Assembly: GCA_037179515.1 (NCBI GenBank)
Contig: JAXCGZ010007578.1
Location: 110,001-174,000 of the forward strand
Source: Halocaridina rubra
Lineage: Eukaryota; Arthropoda; Malacostraca; Decapoda; Atyidae
Length of the DNA: 64,000 nucleotides
Direction: 5' to 3'
Each line of letters starts with the position of its first letter. Position 1 is the stretch's first letter. A program made the position numbers and the translations under genes. The notes under the pieces are model-generated. The model was not told where the DNA came from and made no database searches. It was given only the letters and a program-made list of their open reading frames with translations. Of the stretch, positions 55,612 to 64,000 are shown piece after piece.

Positions 55612-58264
55612 CTATGTCATATGTCTCTCTACTCTACATTTGAAGGTGTCTAAGGTATTGGCAGTTATTATCCTACTAGGAAGCCTGTTACATGCATCAG
55701 CTACTCTATTACCAAACCAATTTTTACCAATTTCCCTTCTGAGCCTAAATTTATCAAGTTTAAATTCATTATTACGAGTTCTGGTTTGATCATGAATTTT
55801 TAAAACTTTATTAACATCACCTTTCTTAATCCCTTTAAACCATTTATACACCTCAATCATATCCCTCCTAACTCTGCGCCTCTCTAGAGAATGTAGATTA
55901 AGTTTTCTTAATCTGTCCTCATATGGTAGATTTCTGATATTGTGTATCATCTTGGTCTTCTTCGTTGCACTCTCTCCAAGGATTCAATTTCCATTCTATA
56001 ATAGGGTGACTAGAATTGCATAATCTAGATGGGGCCTAACTAATGCAAGATGGAGCTGAAAATTAACTTTTTCCGTTCTATTGCCAACACTTCTTGAGAT
56101 AAATCCTAAAATTCGTGCTTTCTGCTCTGTCATTGCTCTCTTGGCTTAAGATTACTACTCACAAGAACTCCCAAATCCCTTTCACACTGAGAACTCATGA
56201 TTTCATGGTTATTTAGCTTATAACTAGTATAGTCTTGTATAATACCCATTTTAACTACTTTACATTTTTCAACATTAAACTTCATTTGGAAATTATCCGA
56301 CCATTCAGATAATTTATTTAGATCTTCCTGTAAAGTATGAATGTCTTCTTTTCCATTTATAATTCTACCTATTTCAGTGTCATCTGCGACTTTACTTAGG
56401 TTACTACTGATATCCGAATCCAGATCATTTAGATACACGATGAATAATAGAGGACCAAGTACCGAGCCTTGTGGTATCCCGCTAGTAACCGAGCCCCACT
56501 CTGATTTCTCTCCATTTATGCAAACCCTCTGTTTTCTGTCTATTAGCCATTCTTTGATCCATCTGAGCACAGCTCCTCCTATACCATGAGCTTCCAGCTT
56601 TTTAACTAATCTTTTGTGAGGAACTCTATCAAAAGCTTTGCTAAAATCTAGATATATTATATCGTATTCTTTGCCACAATCTACTGCCTCGTAAACTTCT
56701 GAGTAAAATGACAGTAAGTTTGTAGGGCACGATAAACCCTTCAGAAACCCGTGTTGTGAAAGTTTTATCAGTCTGTGTAATTCTAGATGTGCCCTTATTT
56801 TATTTGCAATGATGGATTCTAGAATCTTACCCACTGTTGACGTTAAACTTACAGGCCTATAATTATTCTTTTTAACTCGTTCTCCTTTTTTAAATATTGG
56901 TACCACATCTGCCAATTTCCACTCCATGGGTACCGATCCTAATTTTATTGAATTATTAAATAATGCAGTTAGTGGACAACTAAGCTCTTCCTTGCATTCT
57001 TTTAATATTCTAGCACATATTCTATCAGGTCCCGGAGATTTATGAGCCTTTAATTTATCTATTTCTTTTATTACCTCCTCTCTCATAATATTTATTGAAC
57101 TAAGTATATTATCGGGACTGTCTCTGTAAATGGATTCTACCTCCGGAATATACATTCCAAGTTTTCATTGGTAAATACAGATAAGAAATAATCATTTAAA
57201 CATGTACACATCACTTTATCATCATCTGTGATATGGCCATTGGCTACTTCAATTGGTCCGATTTTTTCCTTAAATTTTGTTTGATAGTGTTGATAAAACC
57301 CTTTAGGATTTTCTTTATCTTCTCCTGCTATTTTAACTTCGTATTTTATTTTCGACTCTCTTTTTAACTTCCCTGTTTAACTGTATATATTGCTGCTTAA
57401 CCTGCTCTTCACCTCTTTTTAGTTTCCTGTATATTCCTCTTTTAATGCCTACAAGATTCTTTATTCTATTGTTCATCCAATTAGGGTCATTTTCTCTTGA
57501 TCTGAAATGTTTCATGGGATTATAGTCTCTCTGACTATTCTTAAGAGTCATGACAAAATTGTTATATTCCTCATCCAAATTTATATTAACTGACGGACTG
57601 CTGTTCTTTCCTGTGAGAGAATTTACTGTATTGATCTTGTGATAATCCTTGGCCTGTGGTACTCAATTCTCGGGGTAATCTGCTACCTGCGACCTGACTT
57701 GCTGGATTAACTACCCACATCTGTACCCCAGAAACCCTTTCCCATACCTCATTAGATAATTTAGTTTTTAAGCCCTCACAATCTCCTGCTCTAAAGTTTG
57801 GAACAATATTCTTATTTTCCTTTATAGTTTCCTTGAAAATGATGTTAAATCTAATGGAATCGTGGTCACTGTTGCCCAATGGTTCACCAACTTCTAAATT
57901 TGTACCCGTATTCTCTCTATTACTAAGAACTAAATCCAGTATATTCACCCCCCCTATTGCTTCAAGTACATGCTGAGAAAGGAAATTGTCTTCTACTACT
58001 TCCAAAACCTCATGTTATGGTTTCCCAGTTAATATTTCTAAAATTAAAATCGCCTACAATGCAAACTCTATTTGACCTGGTCACTTTAGAAATTCCATCG
58101 TATATAATTTTCAAATTTAAATTATCTATATCCGGTGGTCTGTAGACTACTCCTACAACTAGACTTTGTATATTATTTTTAATTTCAACCCATAAGGTTT
58201 CTGAATTTAGATTTGTCTTAATTCCAGACTTAATGCAGCTTCTAAGGCTATCTTTAATATACAT
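55612..58264 (-). pseudogene. LINE B2 ORF2 pseudogene
   Basis: Blocks collinear with the B1 protein: endonuclease (58264-58010, GVVYRPPDIDN, CIVGDFNFRNINWETIT), a gap removing the codons after ETIT, LGNSDHDSIRF (57870), a middle region (57578-57333), reverse transcriptase (57155-56130, LDFSKAFDRVPH, SGIPQGSVLG, SNLSKVADDTEIG with FADD changed to VADD), then a shift near 56130 and the C-terminal segment (55950-55612). At least four frameshifts or small deletions. The high similarity to B1 despite these breaks implies a fairly recent insertion. Confidence 0.9.
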
Positions 58265-58289
58265 GATTGTTTAGAATACAGGTGTAATA

Positions 58290-60290
58290 AGGACACTGAA
58301 ATGACTTATTATGCAGTAAATGTGAAACAAAAGCATCCACTGAAATTGCAAAAAACCGTACAATCTGCAACTTGTAGCGAGAATAATTCACGGGAAAAGA
58401 AATCTGCCTCCTCCGATTCTCTGCAGAGATCTACAAAAAACGTATATGATCCCCATTAGCTGTAGTATGATTTTACTTGCACTGGCAATGAAGATCCAGA
58501 TGCTCTTTGCTTACTCTGTAACATAATTATAGCAAATGGTTCTTAGCACCAGCAAAGTTACAGAGATATATAGATACAAAAAATCTGACTTTTAAAAACA
58601 AAGATACAGTATTTCTTTTTAAAAAAACTTAAAATGAGCTCCAGATGTGTGATAAGAAAAATTCAATACAATAAAAATGCAACAGAAGAATACAACAGAG
58701 CATTTTACCGCATTGTTCTTGCTGGTGAGGCAGGTACTGTTGAGGAATCACTCATAAAAAGTGTACAGAATATCATGTCTTGCGGGTTTAATGACCAAGT
58801 CTATTCACTTTTTAATGACAACGCTGATGACACTTAGGCTGAAGTTATTTCCAATTGCATGTATGCGATGCTTATGCATTTCAATTAGATGAGTCCACAA
58901 ATGCTGATAGGAGGGATAAAACCCAGCAAACTTAAAAAAAAAAAAAAAAAAAAAATGAAATTTGCTGTTTTGCAAAAGTTTGAAGTTGCATACAACAGGA
59001 AGCGACATTTAATGCCACTTAAAATTCTCAGAAAACCACCAGTACAGGGTGGGAAAAATGTATTTCAGTATGCAATTATGGAGAAAAGTCAACGATCTGA
59101 AAACTGGCAAGTACGTCATTGTATATTCACCGGGGGGTGGACAGGCCATGATGGGCTCATAGTGACTTGATTAGGAGCTGGGATCAAATCTGCAAAATAT
59201 AACAACTTCATGTTGTTCTTAACAGGCTTAGTAGTTTCCTTTATGTGTTGGTTGGATGCCTTAAATTTTGAGGGGGAGAGGAAAGTTTGGATAGGATAGT
59301 GGTGAAGACGGGAGAGTTGACGGTGCCACATGCACACTTTTAACCCTAGGGGAACCACCAGGAAAGGAGGGTAAAAAGAGGAGATACAAATCTAGGGTGT
59401 TTCAAAAAATTGCCACAGTACTCAATTCATCCCAGTTAAGCTTTAGTGACGAAGAAAATTTCATCTATATTGAAGACGGTTTTGTACAAAGCAGTGCATA
59501 TTATTGACTTTATAATCTCTGCTATAGCAGTCAGAAATTAAGGCCTTGTGTGATGTTATGAGTAGTCATCCTAACAGTTTACTGTCACATACAGAAGTTT
59601 GATGGCTATCACGAGGAAATGTTCTTGTGAGAATGTTTGCAGTGAAGTAATATTGTTTTATCTTATTGCTCATAAGTTTCTATTATCTAACAGATTAACA
59701 AATGTGGCACGGGTATCAAGACTTGCATATTTAGCAGTCATATTTGCGAAACTGAAAGCAAGGGAAAGATGTAAACATTTTTCATGCATAACACAAAATG
59801 TTATCTTAATCACGCAAATTGCAGTACTGTATCTCTACTTTTTTTTTTTTTTTTTTTTAGTAGTCTCCGTGGCAAAATGGTAGTGTCTGCGACTCTGAGG
59901 AGGCGAGTCGAGGGTTTGCGCCCCGTCACGGACTGAGGTTAGTAAGGGCATACACTCAGGGTAACTACTACATCTGCCAAAACAAGTCCTTCGTAAGAAG
60001 GCATCTGTCCTAGCCCTTAGTAGAAAAGGGAGTTCGTGACGTAATACCGAATTCGAATCCAATCTCTAGACTGTTTTTTCATTTCTTACCGATTTTCTAA
60101 GTGAAACTGAAGAAAACGTAACAGCTAATATCCTCAATGAAATTAAAAGCCATCTCCACAGCTTATTTGAATCCCTGACTGAATACTTTCTAAATCTAAT
60201 GAACAAAGATAACTACTGGTTACAGAATCCATTCAGAGTTAAAGAGAAACCAACAGAGCTTCTAACAGTGGTTATGAAACTGTGATAGAA
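58290..60290 (+). pseudogene. Degraded hAT transposase (ZBED-like, DUF4371)
   Basis: Fragments in order on the plus strand: a BED-like start (FTCTGNEDPDALCLLC, about 58470), YNRAFYRIVLAGEAGTVEES (58700), FQLDESTNADR (58878, the DUF4371 hallmark), WLSRGNVLV (59606), LSNRLTNVARVSRLAYLA (59690) and, after a SINE insertion, TEENVTANILNEIKSHLHSL and NYWLQNPFRVKEKPTELL (60105-60260). Many stops and frameshifts. Its relation to the hAT at 10032-12905 is at superfamily level only. The left edge adjoins the truncated LINE B2; no terminal repeats were found. Confidence 0.8.
59860..60055 (+). mobile_element. tRNA-derived SINE, family S2, copy 2
   Basis: The plus-strand head has A-box TGGCAAAATGGTAGTG and B-box GGGTTTGCGCCCC; the body (TGAGGTTAGTAAGGGCATAC, AAGAAGGCATCTGTCCTAGC) ends GTTCGTGACGTAATACCG. 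It interrupts the hAT remnant. A T-run (59838-59859) precedes the head, i.e. the homopolymer is on the opposite strand from a normal SINE tail. Confidence 0.75.
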
Positions 60291-63200
60291 ATTACCTCTA
60301 GTATTCAGTTAATATTCATGGATACTTAATATACATAAATAGGTATAAATACCATGTCTGTAAATATACAGATGTATACATAACTTATGGTAAAGAAATA
60401 AACTGTCATGCAAATAAGCATTTATATATAGCTAGAAATAAACGGTCTTGAATTATATTCAAGACATTCCACCTTCCAGGCACACCGTACTTCCCAAATA
60501 CATCATCTGCTCTCTTCAATCATATTCAAATAACATATCGGTGGTTGGTAATCCTCTAGTTGCAAAGGGAGGTTTCATATTTGCTCCTTGAACTTAAGAT
60601 AACGTCCTTCACTATGAACTGAATACAGATTTCTAATGAGTAAGGTAGTTCTTTTAAAATGGTAAACCCTAAACTAATAAGCATACTAATGCAGCTATTA
60701 AATATGGTATTGTAAAAACAATCTCAAAGGCTGCATAAAAGCACTATCATTAATTCAAGCTTTTCCTCTAGATATAATGCAACCTTAGCTTCTTAGGAAA
60801 TATACAAATTCACTCTGATTACAGGGAGACTGCCGTACACAGGTATTTTGTAATTGACAAAACATTATTGGGAAGGTGTCTTGCATACTTTAGAACAAGA
60901 GAGTAAATTTATACCAATACTATTTTTGCCTGCACTATAATAATCACTATTTCTATCAACAGACATACATTCATATTTATATTCATTACCTTCGTTAAAA
61001 TCGCAGAGAATTACAAACGGCCTTTGAAGGGATGTGACTGTTGGGTCCTGCTTAAATTAAGAACACTGATGCTAGTAGTGAGTAACAGACAAATGTCAAC
61101 CAGCAGAAAACAGACAATGTGGTAAAAAACAAGACACCCAGATGTACCTCCACTCTCTTGCTTGCTGCAATATGCACCAACAGGTGGCTACAATTTCCAA
61201 AGTGTGTTCATATACTCCTTTGTCAGAGTAGTTGGCTGTCAAAAATTTTCTCCTAAAGTTCAGCTATCTGGTACATTGTTATATCTGTACAAAGAGCCCC
61301 CTTCCCGTTGTTTACCGACTCCATTAACAGTAACTTCAGCAGACGGAACTAGCTTACTTAAATATCCAGTAAAAAGAATTTAAGGCTTCAAGATCTGAGA
61401 ACAGGCGAGCAAACTTCCTGAAGTATAATACAGTTGTTTTACTGTAGAACACTTACAAGCACTTTAACAAGCATACATCTGTTTTATGAATAAGCAATTC
61501 TTTGACAGTATTGTTAGTCTTGCTTGCAAAGTATTTCGATAATGCCCATAAAATATTTTAATGCCATTTAATATTAATCCTCTGATCAAAATACAAGTAA
61601 ATAGTGCTTGTGCAATGGCAAGTGAATCTTCAGCATTAATTTTTTATCACCATCTGGAATACACCTATTCACAACATTTACGAGTGTTCACCAAAGATAA
61701 TTTTATATCAATATTCCTAATATTACATTCTATTATGTCATTATACGATCGTTAAATACAAGCTTCAACTTCTCATCGAATGATAACTCTTCATTTTCTA
61801 AACTCTTAATTAGGTCTCAATTTCTTTAAGCCAAATATGAAATAAATGGGTCACTGGTTTGGTCAGTTTTCTAGGTCAGTATAAATAAAGCCATTTGGTC
61901 ATTCCATACAGCACAGGAGAAGAAAAACTCTATAAAGGCCATTTTTGTATTGCTCTGGCAAAAGAAACCAAACAAATTAGAAAAGTACAGAAAGTGTGCA
62001 CACAAGAGAATAAAATATGTGGTGAAAATAATGAAATGAAATTTTTAATGCCTATGATGCTGATGAGTGGTTCGAAAGATACAAATGAAAGAGGATGACG
62101 AAGAAAAAACTCTTGTGGACACAAAATACATACATTAATACTGACATTATGTAATCCATGTACATTAAAGGAAAACAATATTTACAATATACACAAAGAT
62201 AAATTACTCAAGTATACATCGACCTTTGCAAAGTTGAGAGTCCTTTATGTCTTTGTGCTATTTCTGCTAACGACAAGGATCTAACACATTTCCATCAGAT
62301 TTTGATTGTTACTTTTTCTCTTCAATAAATACTGTACAAGTACACAAGGACGTTATATTTCTTTCTAACTCCTTAAATTCAATGACTTGTAATAGATAAA
62401 ATCATCAATATATATTAAGTTCAGCAGGTTTTATTATATCAAAATCATACTCAAAATTTTCAGTAACTAGTTTTAAACCCGAAATATGTTCTTTAAATAA
62501 AGAATGATTAACAATAGTCATAATACTCATTCCACCACAATATGTTAAAAAAAAATCAAACTTCCTCTGCACATTATTCAAGTCAGATTCGGCATATCTA
62601 AATGCTCCTTGGAGACATACTCTTCTGTATATCTTTTCTCAAATGCACCTCCTTCAAAATTGATTTTCCGTAAATGAATCGGACATGAGAAAAAATATTA
62701 CAAAATCTTTTGTTTAATGCAATCTCAATGACTGTACACTAATTCTTATTGTCTAAGTTTCATAATAAGAAAAGTTATACACAATGAATTACTATGAAAA
62801 TACCTAAGTTACACCTCATACTGGTAGATATTACTGATACCGTGACAAGCTGTACTGACATCCTTTTGGAGATTATGAAACAATGTACTTGCTACGTAAA
62901 TGAAAATTCATAAAACAAATGTCAACTCAGCCAAATGTATTGTATGAACAATCACAGAAGTACCTGAAGTAATAGATAGGAGTTTAGCCTAATAGGATAT
63001 CACCAATCTCTTTTCAAAAATTTCTTTCCTAGTTAGTTTTATATTTATATAGATTAATACATAGATGAAATCAGTTTAAAAAATTTTAATATTAACTAAA
63101 TGTAAAATCTATCCCTGCAATATTATTCAAGTTTTTCAACTCGGTAGGTATCGTAATCTAATGCCGGTATACGAGTCAAGAGCACAAAAGCAATATCGTA

Positions 63201-64000
63201 TCTCATATTTCTCTACTGCATTTGAAAGACAGCAATGACGAACAAATCAAGCATAATAAGTGTCTATTCCAAATACGCATATTCCATAAAAGTTTCCACA
63301 AATTTATGTGGTGATCTAATTCCACTAAGGGTTTGCATTCCTCTTGCTATATGCACAAAGGAAGTATCACAGTTTTTTTTCCAAAACAAGCTTTAGCATT
63401 CTATTTCAAAACATTTACATAAATAATTTCAATGGTGTTAGAGCAATTACCATACTACCTAGATGCCACATTTCATGTAACTACAATACTAATAATGAAG
63501 TGATATAGGTATCAAATATACATTAAGAGCTGTGCTCTACACCTCATGAATGCTCATCACTGCTTACTTATCCATATTAATAAAAATGTAATTCTGGACG
63601 AAAAATAAGTATATAAAATGAACGTCCATCTATAGTTTCATATACTGGACCCTGCAGACCTAACCCCTCTTGTACTTTACATACCTATTTTGTGCTGTAA
63701 TTACCAAAAAGTTTTCAATTCAATTAACAAACTTTAGAGCTACAATACACATTAACAATCTCATATTATATGGTTCATACTGAGAGATAATAATTCCACG
63801 TAAAATAAATATGTCACAAACACTTTACAAGAAGTACAACTGGTAAACCAAAATTTGAACTAAAAAATATATAAACATACCAATACAAGAATATTTTGGT
63901 CTATAGAGAGCCTACTTGAAAACACACATAGGGCATGTACTGATTTTCACTTATATTCAAGGATGATAATTAAACTGTACTAATACTGATAATAGGATTT
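60291..64000. other. No recognised gene or repeat
   Basis: Some 3.7 kb of AT-rich, apparently unique DNA without long microsatellites or transposon remnants I can name. Frames of up to 82 codons show no motifs. The lack of repeats contrasts with the rest of the window, so it could be long untranslated or intronic sequence of a neighbouring gene; I see no splice or coding evidence for this. Confidence 0.45.

Larger units (their letters stand above)
54926..58267 (-). mobile_element. LINE B2, 5'-truncated second copy of LINE B
   Basis: Collinear with LINE B1 on the same strand. The 3' end is TTCTTATGTTCTTATTTT at 54926, and the 5' truncation at about 58267 is within the endonuclease (before MYIKDSLRSCIKSG). 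A different LINE (54970-55483, plus) is inserted near its 3' end between CTACTGGCACACA and CACGAGGCAGCTCC. Confidence 0.92.

Noticed and set aside
59860..59935. Functional tRNA gene
   Set aside because: The acceptor stem does not close without a bulge and a SINE body follows; the body recurs at 53255-53455.
61162..62178. Frames of 64-82 codons in the right-hand tail
   Set aside because: AT-rich, no motifs, overlapping on both strands, no splice context.

Overview
The window looks like nuclear DNA from an arthropod, most probably a decapod crustacean. The signs are an AT-rich background, many very long (TA)n, (TTA)n and (GA)n microsatellites, spliceosomal introns, and a mixed load of Tigger/pogo-like, hAT and non-LTR elements. 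No bacterial or organellar features were seen.

Only one host gene is recognisable. It is RCC1 (the Ran guanine nucleotide exchange factor) on the minus strand, with four coding exons at 23611-23467, 14066-13879, 13650-13471 and 7970-7745. Splice phases join exactly and give a nuclear-localisation tail followed by the first RCC1 propeller blades. The remaining exons must lie left of position 1. Intron 1 (9.4 kb) and intron 3 (5.5 kb) are filled with transposons.

Layout. 1-5353: unrecognised DNA, a 26-bp minisatellite, a candidate solo LTR and a TA array. 5354-7255: transposon F1. 7745-23621: RCC1, whose introns hold a hAT element (10032-12905), tRNA-like repeats, LINE A1 (14172-17424), a 5S-rRNA-like SINE (17580-17856), a short Tigger MITE (18078-18653) and a Tigger (18918 to about 22640) broken by a second LINE A and a perfect-looking foldback MITE. 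24350-41765: an interlocking block of two TA-target transposon families, F (ends CACCTTGTTC) and E (ends CAGTGTTACCCC), separated by (TA)n and carrying internal tandem repeats of about 181 bp (F) and 160-170 bp (E). 41788-45025: a TIGD1-like Tigger with a triplicated 3' part. 46912-50780: a CR1/L2-type LINE with an intact 1030-codon ORF2 and an SGNH-esterase-like ORF1. 51241-51554: a MITE with GC-rich hairpins. 54926-58267: a second, decayed LINE B with a third LINE nested in it. 58290-60290: a decayed hAT with a SINE in it. 60291-64000: nothing recognised.

The most unusual structure is the F/E/(TA)n block. Almost every long TA array ends exactly at the terminal inverted repeat of a TA-targeting transposon. 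This suggests either insertion into TA arrays or growth of the arrays from the TA target-site duplications. Many boundaries, and the array lengths above all, depend on assembly quality.
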